DNA of 32,406 nucleotides from assembly GCA_041655035.1 (NCBI GenBank), contig JBAZCN010000025.1, forward strand, positions 1 to 32,406, given 5' to 3'. The notes beneath the pieces were generated by a model. It ran no database searches, was not told the origin of the DNA, and saw only the letters and a program-made list of their open reading frames with translations. The stretch is from NAT127 sp041655035 (GTDB lineage Bacteria; Pseudomonadota; Gammaproteobacteria; Pseudomonadales; Porticoccaceae). This document shows, one piece after another, positions 14,056 through 21,600 of the stretch. Position 1 is the stretch's first letter. Every line of letters begins with the position of its first letter. Position numbers and translations under genes: made by a program.

Positions 14056-15354
14056 ATGCTGCACGCCATCAAACACTCCACCAAAATCCTGATCCCCAGC
14101 CTGGTGCTGGCCCTGTGGTCGACCCTCGGCCAGGCCCAGCTGCAACTACTCGACAGTATTGCCGCCGTCGTCGACAACGACGTGGTAATGACCAGCGAGC
14201 TCAACGAGCGCGTGCAGTCCATCTATCAGCGCATCGAGGAATCCGGCACCGAGCCCCCGTCCCAGGAAGCTCTGGTTCCCCAGGTTCTGGAGCGCCTGAT
14301 TCTCGAGCGCATCCAGCTTGAAATGGCGCGCCGTGCCGGGGTGCGCATCAGCGACGAGGAGCTCAACCAGGCCATTGCCCGCATCGCCCAGAGCCAGGGC
14401 GTGAGCACTGAACAGTTCCTGGAGGAAGTCGCCGGCCAGGGACTCAGCGTCGCCGCTCTCAAGGAGCAGCTGTCTACCGAGATGACCCTGTCGCGGGTGC
14501 AGCAGGCCCAGGTCAATCGCCGTATCTTCATCTCCGAACAGGAGGTAGAGAACTTCCTCGTCTCCGAAGAGGGCCGCAACTGGGTCTCACCCGACGTCAA
14601 CCTCGGCCATATCCTGATCCCGCTGTCCTCAGCGGCCAGTCTCGACGAAGTCGACGCGGCCACCGACAAAGCCTCGATGATCCTCGAGCGTATCGCCGCC
14701 GGGGATGATTTCCGCACCCTCGCCATAGCCCACTCAGGGGACCAGAGCGCCCTCCAGGGCGGCGATCTCGGCTGGCGCAAAATGTCCGAGTTGCCGGATG
14801 TCCTGATCGGCCCCATCGCGGGCCTCCAGCCCGGCCAGGTCACCGACGCGGTCCGCAGCAACGCCGGCCTGCACATCCTCAAACTCTACGATAAACGGGG
14901 CGGCGACCAGCAGTTGATCCAGCAGAGCAAGGTCCGCCATATCCTGCTCAAACCCAACGAAATCCGCAGCGACGAGGAAACCCTCGCCGAGCTCACCCGG
15001 ATCACCGCCGAGATCCGTTCGGGCAAGCCCTTTGCCGAACTCGCCCGGGAACACTCCGAGGATATCGGCTCGGCGCTCAACGGTGGCGACCTGGGCTGGT
15101 CACTGCCCGGCAAGTTCGTTCCCCAGTTCGAACAGGTGATGAACACCATAGCCATCGACGAGGTGTCCGAGCCATTCCGCAGCGACTTCGGCTGGCACAT
15201 CCTCCAGGTGACCGAGCGCCGCGATCAGGACTTCAGCGAAGACATCAAGCGCAACCAGGCCGAGAACATCCTCCGCCAACGCAAATTCGAGTCGGAACTG
15301 CAGATCTGGCTTCAGGAGATCCGCGATGAAGCCTTTGTCGACATAAAGATCTGA
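14056..15354 (+). CDS. surA: Periplasmic chaperone and peptidyl-prolyl isomerase SurA
   Basis: SurA escorts unfolded outer-membrane proteins, including LptD, across the periplasm to the BAM complex. The 432-residue product (428 in E. coli) has a signal peptide ending GQA at about 25-27 and a SurA N-terminal chaperone domain (about 30-165, DSIAAVVDNDVVMTSELNERV). Two parvulin domains follow, beginning near VNLGHILIPL (181) and SKVRHILLKP (291), each ending in the GLHIL or GWHIL strand, and then a C-terminal helix. The ATG is 3 bp after the lptD stop, so the genes are co-transcribed and probably coupled. Confidence 0.97.
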   Translation: MLHAIKHSTKILIPSLVLALWSTLGQAQLQLLDSIAAVVDNDVVMTSELNERVQSIYQRIEESGTEPPSQEALVPQVLERLILERIQLEMARRAGVRISDEELNQAIARIAQSQGVSTEQFLEEVAGQGLSVAALKEQLSTEMTLSRVQQAQVNRRIFISEQEVENFLVSEEGRNWVSPDVNLGHILIPLSSAASLDEVDAATDKASMILERIAAGDDFRTLAIAHSGDQSALQGGDLGWRKMSELPDVLIGPIAGLQPGQVTDAVRSNAGLHILKLYDKRGGDQQLIQQSKVRHILLKPNEIRSDEETLAELTRITAEIRSGKPFAELAREHSEDIGSALNGGDLGWSLPGKFVPQFEQVMNTIAIDEVSEPFRSDFGWHILQVTERRDQDFSEDIKRNQAENILRQRKFESELQIWLQEIRDEAFVDIKI

Positions 15355-15355
15355 C

Positions 15356-16333
15356 ATGCGTCTCGCCATCACCCCCGGAGAACCCGCCGGGATAGGCCCG
15401 GACCTGCTGATCCAGCTGATCCAGCGACCTCAGCCCTGCGAACTGGTGGCCTACGCCGATCCCGATATGCTCCGCGACCGGGCCAGCGCGCTGAACCTGC
15501 CCCTGCATTTGCGCGCAGCCGAGGGCCGGCCACTCGCGGGCGGGGGGGATCTGGCGATTCGCCCTGTGCCATTGGCCGGAAAGGCTCGCCCCGGCATCCT
15601 CGACCCGGCCAATGCCGGCGCGGTGCTCGCCAGTCTCGAGGCCGCGGTCGACGATACTCTCAGCGGCCGCTGCCTGGGTCTGGTGACCGGGCCGGTGAAC
15701 AAGGCCATCATCAATGTCGCGGGCATTCCTTTCAGCGGGCACACCGAGTTCCTTGCCGAGCGCACCGGCACCCCCAGGGTGGTGATGATGCTGGCTACCG
15801 CGGGGCTGCGCGTGGCGCTCGCCACCACCCATTTGCCCCTTGCCGCGGTACCCGCCGCCATCACCCGGGAAGGGTTGATCGACACCCTCGTCATCATCGA
15901 TCGCGACCTGAAGCACAAATTTGCCATTGCCCGCCCGCGCATCCTGGTATGCGGCCTCAATCCCCATGCCGGCGAGAGCGGCCATCTGGGGCGCGAAGAA
16001 ATCGATACCATCTCCCCCGCGCTCGAGATCAGCCGTGAACGTGGCATCGACGCCGTTGGCCCCCTGCCCGCGGATACACTGTTCACGCCAAAATACCTCG
16101 ATCATTGCGATGCGGTGCTGGCGATGTATCACGATCAGGGCCTGCCGGTACTTAAATTCAAGGGGTTTGGCGCAGCGGTCAACATCACCCTGGGCCTGCC
16201 CATCATTCGCACCTCGGTCGATCACGGTACCGCCCTCGACCTCGCTGGCAGTGGGCGCGGCGACACCGGCAGCCTGGCCACAGCCATTCACTACGCCATC
16301 ACCATGGCCGCCTGCCAGGGAAAAGCGCGATGA
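15356..16333 (+). CDS. pdxA: 4-hydroxythreonine-4-phosphate dehydrogenase PdxA
   Basis: PdxA oxidises 4-phosphohydroxy-L-threonine with NAD in pyridoxal 5'-phosphate synthesis; the product is then joined with deoxyxylulose 5-phosphate by PdxJ. The 325-residue product (329 in E. coli) begins MRLAITPGEPAGIGPDL. It carries the metal-site histidines in SGHTEFLAERTG, TTHLPLAAVP and AMYHDQGLPVLKF, and ends with the TSVDHGTALDLAG segment. The start is 1 bp after the surA stop, and the stop overlaps the rsmA start (ATGA). A run of seven Gs (15542-15548) sits inside the gene without disturbing the frame. Confidence 0.97.
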   Translation: MRLAITPGEPAGIGPDLLIQLIQRPQPCELVAYADPDMLRDRASALNLPLHLRAAEGRPLAGGGDLAIRPVPLAGKARPGILDPANAGAVLASLEAAVDDTLSGRCLGLVTGPVNKAIINVAGIPFSGHTEFLAERTGTPRVVMMLATAGLRVALATTHLPLAAVPAAITREGLIDTLVIIDRDLKHKFAIARPRILVCGLNPHAGESGHLGREEIDTISPALEISRERGIDAVGPLPADTLFTPKYLDHCDAVLAMYHDQGLPVLKFKGFGAAVNITLGLPIIRTSVDHGTALDLAGSGRGDTGSLATAIHYAITMAACQGKAR

Positions 16334-17130
16334 CGACTCTCGACGGGCACCGTGCCCGCAAACGCTTCGGCCAGAACTTTCTTGTCGATCACCATGTGAT
16401 CGAACGCATCGTCGCCGCGATCAATCCTCGCGCGGACGACAATCTGGTGGAAATCGGCCCGGGCCAGGGCGCCCTGACCGGCCCTCTGCTCGCCGCCAAT
16501 CCACATCTCACCGCCATCGAGCTGGACAGAAATCTCATCCACCTGTTGCGGCAGAAATTTACCGACTATCCGGCATTTCAGTTGATGGAGCAGGACGCCC
16601 TGAAGTTTGATTTCACCAGCCTCGCCGATCGCGGGCCGCTCCGCATCGTCGGCAACCTGCCCTATAACATTTCCACGCCGCTGATCTTCCATCTCCTCGC
16701 TCATGAGCGGGTAGTCCGCGACATGCACTTCATGCTCCAGCGGGAAGTGGTGGAGCGCCTCGCCGCCGCGCCCGGCAGCAAGGCCTATGGACGGTTGAGC
16801 GTCGTGGTCCAGTACCTGTGCCAGGTGGATTTTGTCTTCTCCGTCCCACCCGGAGCCTTCGTCCCTGCGCCCAAAGTCGAATCGGCCATCGTTCGCCTGT
16901 GCCCCCACGAGCACAAGAGCCTGACGGCAGTCGATCCGCCACTGCTTTTCGAACTCGTCCGGCAGAGCTTTCAGCAGCGCCGCAAAACCTTGCGCAACAA
17001 TCTCAAAATCTGGTCTGACCGCTACGATCTCGACGATCTGCCACTGGATCTCGGGCGTCGCCCGGAGACCCTGGCGGTCGATGAATTCGTCACCTTGAGT
17101 AATCAGTTGGCCCGTCAACATGACCGCTAA
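16330..17130 (+). CDS. rsmA: 16S rRNA (adenine1518/1519-N6)-dimethyltransferase RsmA (KsgA)
   Basis: RsmA (KsgA) dimethylates two adjacent adenines in the 3' hairpin of 16S rRNA as a late step of small-subunit assembly. It is unrelated to the RNA-binding RsmA/CsrA protein mentioned for the candidate small RNA. The 266-residue product has RKRFGQNFLVD at the N-terminus, the SAM loop EIGPGQGALT (motif I) and the catalytic NLPYNIS (motif IV), then a small helical C-terminal domain (VRQSFQQRRKTLRNNL). It overlaps pdxA by 4 bp at its start and apaG by 11 bp at its end, so coupling across the operon is tight. Confidence 0.97.
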   Translation: MTTLDGHRARKRFGQNFLVDHHVIERIVAAINPRADDNLVEIGPGQGALTGPLLAANPHLTAIELDRNLIHLLRQKFTDYPAFQLMEQDALKFDFTSLADRGPLRIVGNLPYNISTPLIFHLLAHERVVRDMHFMLQREVVERLAAAPGSKAYGRLSVVVQYLCQVDFVFSVPPGAFVPAPKVESAIVRLCPHEHKSLTAVDPPLLFELVRQSFQQRRKTLRNNLKIWSDRYDLDDLPLDLGRRPETLAVDEFVTLSNQLARQHDR

Positions 17131-17494
17131 TCCGATCGACATCACCGTCAGAACTCAATACCTGGCGGAACAATCCCGCCCCGGCAACGACCAGTATGCG
17201 TTCGCCTACCACATCACCATTCGCAACCGTGGAGCGGAAGCCCTGACCCTCGTCAGCCGCCACTGGCTGATAACCGATGCCGCGGAAAAGATCCAGGAAG
17301 TCCGCGGCGAAGGCGTCGTCGGCGTGCAGCCCACCATCGACCCGGGCACGTCGTACAGCTATACCAGCGGCGTGATGCTGGACACCCCGGTGGGCACCAT
17401 GGAAGGCTCCTATCACATGCTCCGGGGTGATGGCTCGGTCTTCGAAGCGCCGATTCCCGTGTTCCTGCTGGCGGTTCCGGGCACGATCAACTAG
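17120..17494 (+). CDS. apaG: ApaG domain protein
   Basis: ApaG is a small protein with a fibronectin III-like beta-sandwich; its molecular role is still unclear, though it is nearly always encoded beside apaH and rsmA. The 124-residue product (125 in E. coli) has the family landmarks: YAFAYHITIRNRG, LVSRHWLITDA, VRGEGVVGVQPTIDPGTSY, YTSGVMLDTPVGTMEGSY. The ATG at 17120 lies inside the end of rsmA. The apaH start follows the stop by 10 bp, with the apaH Shine-Dalgarno sequence overlapping the apaG stop codon. Confidence 0.96.
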   Translation: MTANPIDITVRTQYLAEQSRPGNDQYAFAYHITIRNRGAEALTLVSRHWLITDAAEKIQEVRGEGVVGVQPTIDPGTSYSYTSGVMLDTPVGTMEGSYHMLRGDGSVFEAPIPVFLLAVPGTIN

Positions 17495-17504
17495 GGGAGA
17501 CGCA

Positions 17505-18350
17505 GTGGCCATCTATGCCGTAGGGGATATTCAGGGCTGCCTGTCCTGTCTCGAGCGACTGCTCGATAGTGTCGGTTTCCATCCCGGACGGGACCAGTTG
17601 TGGGCGGTCGGCGACCTGATCAACCGTGGCCCCAGTTCCCTGGAGACCCTTCGATTCTGCAAGGGTCTCGGCGATAGTTTCCGCAGCGTACTGGGAAACC
17701 ATGACCTTCACCTGCTGGCCGTGGCCCGCGGTCATCGCTCCCCGTCCCACAAGGATACCCTTCAGGATATCCTCACCGCCCGCGATCGCGACGATTTGCT
17801 CGAATGGTTGCGGCACCATCCCCTAGTGATTGCGGAAAACGGCTTCACTCTTGTCCACGCCGGCATTCCCCCCCAGTGGAGCATCCGCAAAGCGCTGAAG
17901 CGTGCCCGCGAAGTGGAAACCATCCTCCACGGCGAGCAGCCCGGGCAACTGCTCGCCACCATGTATGGCAATCAGCCCGATACCTGGGACAAAAACCTCG
18001 AGGGCCCGTCCCGCTGGCGGTTGATTACCAACTATTTCACCCGCATGCGTTTCTGCGACGCCAGCGGCCGGCTGGAGCTGAACAGCAAGCTCGGCCCCGG
18101 CTCGGCGCCCAAGGGATTCGCACCCTGGTTCAGCCATGCAGCCCGAAAGACCGCCGGCGACGATATTGTCTTCGGCCATTGGGCGGCCCTCGACGGGGTT
18201 GCCCGCGGGGACCACCTGTTTCCCCTTGATACCGGCTGTGTATGGGGCGGTCGGCTGCGCCTGATGTGCCTGGACACCCGAACCTACCACCACGTCAGCT
18301 GCAAGAGTATCCGGGATCAGAGCGGCGCACGGCTCGACCACGGATCCTGA
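17505..18350 (+). CDS. apaH: Symmetrical bis(5'-nucleosyl)-tetraphosphatase ApaH
   Basis: ApaH hydrolyses Ap4A to two ADP and, in E. coli, also removes Np4 caps from RNA 5' ends. The 281-residue product (280 in E. coli) is a calcineurin-type metallophosphatase: YAVGDIQGC, WAVGDLINRGP, SVLGNHDLHL and the later VHAGIPP and FGHWAALDG supply the dinuclear metal ligands. The GTG at 17505 is chosen because GGGGAG (17494-17499) lies 5 bp upstream and the protein then begins AIYAVGDIQGC, as in the family; the frame continues upstream into apaG. It is the last gene of the lptD operon and is convergent with rplQ. Confidence 0.96.
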   Translation: MAIYAVGDIQGCLSCLERLLDSVGFHPGRDQLWAVGDLINRGPSSLETLRFCKGLGDSFRSVLGNHDLHLLAVARGHRSPSHKDTLQDILTARDRDDLLEWLRHHPLVIAENGFTLVHAGIPPQWSIRKALKRAREVETILHGEQPGQLLATMYGNQPDTWDKNLEGPSRWRLITNYFTRMRFCDASGRLELNSKLGPGSAPKGFAPWFSHAARKTAGDDIVFGHWAALDGVARGDHLFPLDTGCVWGGRLRLMCLDTRTYHHVSCKSIRDQSGARLDHGS

Positions 18351-18373
18351 TCCAACGGATAAAAGGCAGCCAT

Positions 18374-18400
18374 AAAAAAACCAGGGCCTGGCCCTGGTTT
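18374..18400. terminator. Bidirectional intrinsic terminator between apaH and rplQ
   Basis: AACCAGGGC (18379-18387) and GCCCTGGTT (18391-18399) are perfect 9-bp complements around a 3-nt loop. On the minus strand the stem runs into seven Ts (complement of 18374-18380), a strong terminator for the ribosomal alpha operon ending in rplQ. On the plus strand it is followed by TTTCTT and can also stop transcripts from apaH. Confidence 0.9.
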
Positions 18401-18417
18401 CTTAATGCCATCAAGCC

Positions 18418-18813
18418 TTATTCGGCATCGACGGCGCCGGCAGTATCGGATTCCGACGGCCGATCAACCAACTCGACATAGGCCATTGGTGCGTTGTCGC
18501 CGGTGCGGTAGCCGCACTTGAGGATACGGATGTAGCCACCGGGGCGCGCCACGTAACGCGGGCCCAGCTCGTTGAAGAGCTTGCCGACAGCCTGCTTGCT
18601 GCGCAGGCGATCAAAGGCGAGGCGGCGATTGGCAACGCTGTCCGCCTTGGCCAGGGTAATCAGCGGCTCGGCAAACGTGCGCAGCTCCTTGGCTTTCGGC
18701 AGGGTTGTCTTGATCACTTCATGCTCCACCAGGGAGGCGATCATGTTGCGGAACATCGCGCGGCGATGGGTTCCGGTCTTGTTCAGTTTGCGACCACTGT
18801 ATCGATGACGCAT
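18418..18813 (-). CDS. rplQ: 50S ribosomal protein L17
   Basis: L17 binds 23S rRNA near the exit-tunnel side of the large subunit. The 131-residue product (127 in E. coli) starts MRHRYSGRKLNKTGTHRRAMFRNM, contains FDRLRSKQAVGKLFNELGPRY and ends with the usual Gly-rich strand plus an acidic tail. That tail (after VELVDRP) is slightly longer than in E. coli. It is the last gene of the alpha operon, 65 bp after rpoA, and is followed by a strong terminator. Confidence 0.97.
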   Translation of the reverse strand: MRHRYSGRKLNKTGTHRRAMFRNMIASLVEHEVIKTTLPKAKELRTFAEPLITLAKADSVANRRLAFDRLRSKQAVGKLFNELGPRYVARPGGYIRILKCGYRTGDNAPMAYVELVDRPSESDTAGAVDAE

Positions 18814-18878
18814 AGCAATAATTCCTTAAACGGTTGCTCTCACAGCAATATTGTCAATCAGCCGCCGGAGGGCGACCA

Positions 18879-19877
18879 TCAAGCGTTTTCAGTGTCCCGG
18901 CGGAGGCTGGCCGGCGGCCAGTTCTCCAGGCGCATGCCGAGAGACAACCCGCGGGAAGCCAGGACATCCTTGATCTCGGTAAGGGATTTCTTACCAAGGT
19001 TCGGGGTTTTGAGCAGTTCCACCTCGGTGCGCTGAATCAGGTCACCGATGTAGTAGATGCTTTCCGCCTTCAGGCAGTTGGCGGAACGGACCGTCAACTC
19101 CAGATCATCGACCGGACGCAGGAGGATGGGATCGATCTCATCCTCTTTCTTCTCGGGCTCGCTCTTCTTCTCGCTCTCGAGATCCACGAAGACCGCCAAC
19201 TGGTGCTGCAGAATAGTGGCCGCACGACGAATGGCTTCTTCAGGATCGATGGTCCCGTTGGTTTCGATATCGAGAATGAGCTTGTCCAGGTCGGTGCGCT
19301 GCTCGACCCGGGCGTTGTCGACCACATAGGCGACCTTCATCACCGGGCTGAAGCTGGCATCGAGATGCAGCCGACCAATGGAGCGCGTCTCATCTTCGTC
19401 TCCGCCCAGCGCATCCGCCGGCTGGTAACCCCGCCCGCGCTGAACCTTCATGCGCATGTTCAGCTTGGTCTTGCCGGTAATGGTCGCAATCAGATGTTCG
19501 GGATTCCTGATCTCGATGCTGCTGTCATGCTGGATGTCGCCAGCCTTGACTTCTCCCGGTCCCTGGACGCTGAGAGTGACCTCCGCGGATTCCTTGCCAT
19601 GCATCACCAGAGCAATACCCTTGAGGTTCAACAGCAGGTCGATGACATCTTCCTGTACACCTTCCAGGGTGCTGTATTCGTGCTCGACGCCATCGATCTC
19701 CACCTCGACGACAGCGCAACCAGGCATCGAGGAAAGGAGAATGCGGCGCAGAGCATTCCCCAGAGTGTGACCAAAGCCCCTTTCGAGGGGTTCGAGTACC
19801 ACTTTGGCCCGGTTGGCGGCCAGCAGTGTCACGTCAATGGATCGCGGGGTAAGAAGTTCTGTCGCTGAAGTCTGCAT
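18879..19877 (-). CDS. rpoA: RNA polymerase alpha subunit
   Basis: The alpha dimer is the assembly scaffold of RNA polymerase and contacts UP elements and activators. The 332-residue product (329 in E. coli) has an N-terminal assembly domain with LEPLERGFGHTLGNALRRILLSSMPG and VQRGRGY, a charged linker rich in Glu and Lys (SEKKSEPEKKEDE) and a C-terminal domain, LRPVDDLELTVRSANCLKAE onward, with the helix-hairpin-helix TPNLGKKSLTEIKDVL. The start is ATG at 19877 (MQTSATELLTP), which aligns with other alpha subunits; the frame extends 12 codons upstream. The linker is a little longer and more charged than in E. coli. It lies 36 bp after rpsD. Confidence 0.97.
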   Translation of the reverse strand: MQTSATELLTPRSIDVTLLAANRAKVVLEPLERGFGHTLGNALRRILLSSMPGCAVVEVEIDGVEHEYSTLEGVQEDVIDLLLNLKGIALVMHGKESAEVTLSVQGPGEVKAGDIQHDSSIEIRNPEHLIATITGKTKLNMRMKVQRGRGYQPADALGGDEDETRSIGRLHLDASFSPVMKVAYVVDNARVEQRTDLDKLILDIETNGTIDPEEAIRRAATILQHQLAVFVDLESEKKSEPEKKEDEIDPILLRPVDDLELTVRSANCLKAESIYYIGDLIQRTEVELLKTPNLGKKSLTEIKDVLASRGLSLGMRLENWPPASLRRDTENA

Positions 19878-19913
19878 ACGGGTACCTGTGGTGTAAGCTG
19901 ACAAAAAAACCAA

Positions 19914-20534
19914 TTACTTGGAGTAGAGCTCTACAATGAGGTTCTCATTGATTTCCGCAGGCAATTCGCTTCTATCGGGAGTGCGCTTGAAGACACCAAC
20001 CAGTTTGTTGGCATCGACTTCGACCCAGTCGACAGAGCCGCGTTGTGTAGCGAGCTGAACAGCGGACTGAATACGCAGCTGCTTCTTGGCCTTCTCGCGA
20101 ACGCTGACTTCCTCACCAGCCTGCACCTGGCAGGAGGGGATGGTCACCTTCTTGCCATCGACCATAATGGAACCGTGAGCTACCAGTTGGCGGGCTTCCG
20201 CACGCGTCGCGGCATAACCCATTCTGTAGACCACGTTATCGAGACGGGATTCCAGCAGCAACAGCAGGTTTTCACCCGTCGCGCCCTTGGCGGCCGCAGC
20301 CTTCTTGTAGTAGTTGCGAAACTGCTTCTCGAGCACGCCGTAGAGACGACGAACCTTTTGCTTTTCGCGCAGCTGAACACCGTAGTCGGAAAGCCGCCCG
20401 CGGCGCTGACCGTGCTGCCCGGGGGCACTCTCGGCGCGGCACTTGGACTCCAGCGGGCGGATACCGCTCTTGAGGAACAGATCGGTTCCTTCACGACGCG
20501 ACAGTTTACAGGTGGGACCCAAATATCTGGCCAT
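19914..20534 (-). CDS. rpsD: 30S ribosomal protein S4
   Basis: S4 nucleates assembly of the 16S 5' domain and in E. coli also represses translation of the alpha operon by binding the rpsM leader. The 206-residue product equals the E. coli length. It begins MARYLGPTCKLSRREGTDL and has the S4 RNA-binding domain near residues 95-160 (LESRLDNVVYRMGYAATRAEARQLV). It lacks the four-Cys zinc site found in some bacteria. The position between rpsK and rpoA is standard. Confidence 0.97.
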   Translation of the reverse strand: MARYLGPTCKLSRREGTDLFLKSGIRPLESKCRAESAPGQHGQRRGRLSDYGVQLREKQKVRRLYGVLEKQFRNYYKKAAAAKGATGENLLLLLESRLDNVVYRMGYAATRAEARQLVAHGSIMVDGKKVTIPSCQVQAGEEVSVREKAKKQLRIQSAVQLATQRGSVDWVEVDANKLVGVFKRTPDRSELPAEINENLIVELYSK

Positions 20535-20549
20535 TGTTTCTGTTCCTCG

Positions 20550-20942
20550 TTAAACGCGACGTTTTTTGGAAGGACGGCAACCGTTATGCGGGATCGGCGT
20601 CACGTCGGTGATATTGGTGATCTTGAACCCGGCGTTGTTGAGTGCGCGCACTGCGGACTCCCGGCCCGGACCGGGGCCTTTGACCTGGACGTCCAGGTTC
20701 TTCAAGCCGTATTCCTGCGCGGCGACGCCGGCTTTCTCCGCTGCCACCTGGGCGGCGAACGGAGTGCTCTTGCGCGAACCGCGGAAACCGGAGCCGCCGG
20801 ACGTCGCCCAACTCAGCGCATTGCCCTGGCGGTCAGTGATGGTGATGATGGTGTTGTTGAAAGAGGCATGCACGTGGGCGATACCGTCAATCACAGTACG
20901 CTTCGCCTTCTTGCGAGTCGTTTTTGCGGGTGTCTTGGCCAT
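20550..20942 (-). CDS. rpsK: 30S ribosomal protein S11
   Basis: S11 sits on the platform of the small subunit near the 3' end of 16S rRNA and the E site. The 130-residue product (129 in E. coli) has AHVHASFNNTIITITDRQGNAL, the WATSGGSGFRGSRKSTPFAAQ core and the C-terminal VTPIPHNGCRPSKKRRV. ATG at 20942 (MAKTPAKTTRKKAKR) is the family start; the frame runs seven codons further but AGGT precedes this ATG. Confidence 0.97.
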   Translation of the reverse strand: MAKTPAKTTRKKAKRTVIDGIAHVHASFNNTIITITDRQGNALSWATSGGSGFRGSRKSTPFAAQVAAEKAGVAAQEYGLKNLDVQVKGPGPGRESAVRALNNAGFKITNITDVTPIPHNGCRPSKKRRV

Positions 20943-20986
20943 AAAATTACCTAGTTCACTCAACTTGCCAGGGTGCTGGCATCAGA

Positions 20987-21343
20987 TTAACGCTTAATGG
21001 GCTTGCGGGGACCTTTGCGGGTCCGGGCATTGGTCTTGGTACGCTGGCCACGCAGGGGCAGGCCCTTGCGGTGACGCAAACCACGGTAGCAACCGAGGTC
21101 CATCAAGCGCTTGATGTTCATGTTCACTTCGCGGCGCAAGTCGCCTTCGACAGTGCGCTTGGCCACTTCGTTGCGGACCGCATCCAGCTGCTCTTCCGAC
21201 AGTGCAGCAATCTTGATGTCTTCAGCCAGGCCGACTGCAGCGCAGATCTGCTTGGCCGTGGTGGGACCTATTCCGTAAACATAGGTGAGCGAGACCACCG
21301 CATGCTTGTTATCAGGGATGTTGACGCCGGAAATACGGGCCAT
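20987..21343 (-). CDS. rpsM: 30S ribosomal protein S13
   Basis: S13 lies at the head of the small subunit and contacts P-site tRNA and L5. The 118-residue product equals the E. coli length: MARISGVNIPDNKHAVVSLTYVYGIG (helix-two-turn-helix region), then RRLMDLG-type helix and the basic tail LRGQRTKTNARTRKGPRKP. It is the first gene of the alpha operon here: the 122-bp gap before it holds a promoter and a structured leader. GGAG precedes the ATG. Confidence 0.97.
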   Translation of the reverse strand: MARISGVNIPDNKHAVVSLTYVYGIGPTTAKQICAAVGLAEDIKIAALSEEQLDAVRNEVAKRTVEGDLRREVNMNIKRLMDLGCYRGLRHRKGLPLRGQRTKTNARTRKGPRKPIKR

Positions 21344-21417
21344 TCGTTTTACTCCAATTGTCTACTGTTTCTGCTTTCTAGGTGCCGGGCCGCAGATTCA
21401 CCAAGGGCGAAAAAAGG
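21344..21417 (-). promoter_or_regulatory. Possible S4-responsive leader of the alpha operon
   Basis: In the roughly 74-nt leader, GGUG (21402-21399) can pair with CACC (21384-21381), and UCUGC (21396-21392) with GCAGA (21374-21370). The order 1-2-1'-2' is that of an H-type pseudoknot. In E. coli the alpha operon leader folds into a nested pseudoknot bound by S4, which blocks rpsM initiation. The pairing is visible; its equivalence to the E. coli element is inferred. Confidence 0.4.
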
Positions 21418-21423
21418 CGCAAG

Positions 21424-21452
21424 ATCATATCCTCAAAAGCAACAAAAATCAA
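21424..21452 (-). promoter_or_regulatory. Sigma70 promoter of the alpha operon (rpsM)
   Basis: On the minus strand TTGATT (21452-21447) and TATGAT (21429-21424) are separated by exactly 17 bp, matching consensus in four and five of six positions. It lies just after the rpmJ stop and would start transcription near 21417, about 74 nt before rpsM. Confidence 0.7.
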
Positions 21453-21465
21453 TCGTCGCCTGGGA

Positions 21466-21582
21466 TCAACCCTGCCGCTGCTTGTGACGGGGCTCCACAC
21501 TGCAGATCACTCGCAAAGAACCCTTGCGCTTGATGATCTTGCAGTTGCGACATACTTTTTTTACAGATGCACGTACTTTCAT
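21466..21582 (-). CDS. rpmJ: 50S ribosomal protein L36
   Basis: L36 is the smallest large-subunit protein and binds 23S rRNA near the L7/L12 stalk base. The 38-residue product reads MKVRASVKKVCRNCKIIKRK and continues to SVEPRHKQRQG. It keeps the zinc ligands Cys11, Cys14, Cys27 and His33, so it is the zinc-binding form. GAGGTGA precedes the ATG, which lies 18 bp after secY. It is the last gene of the spc group, just before the alpha promoter. Confidence 0.96.
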   Translation of the reverse strand: MKVRASVKKVCRNCKIIKRKGSLRVICSVEPRHKQRQG

Positions 21583-21600
21583 TTCATATCACCTCAAATG

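Noticed and set aside
15542..15548. G7 run inside pdxA as a phase-variation tract
   Set aside because: pdxA is a housekeeping gene with an intact frame; the run is short and G/C runs of seven occur elsewhere in this GC-rich window.
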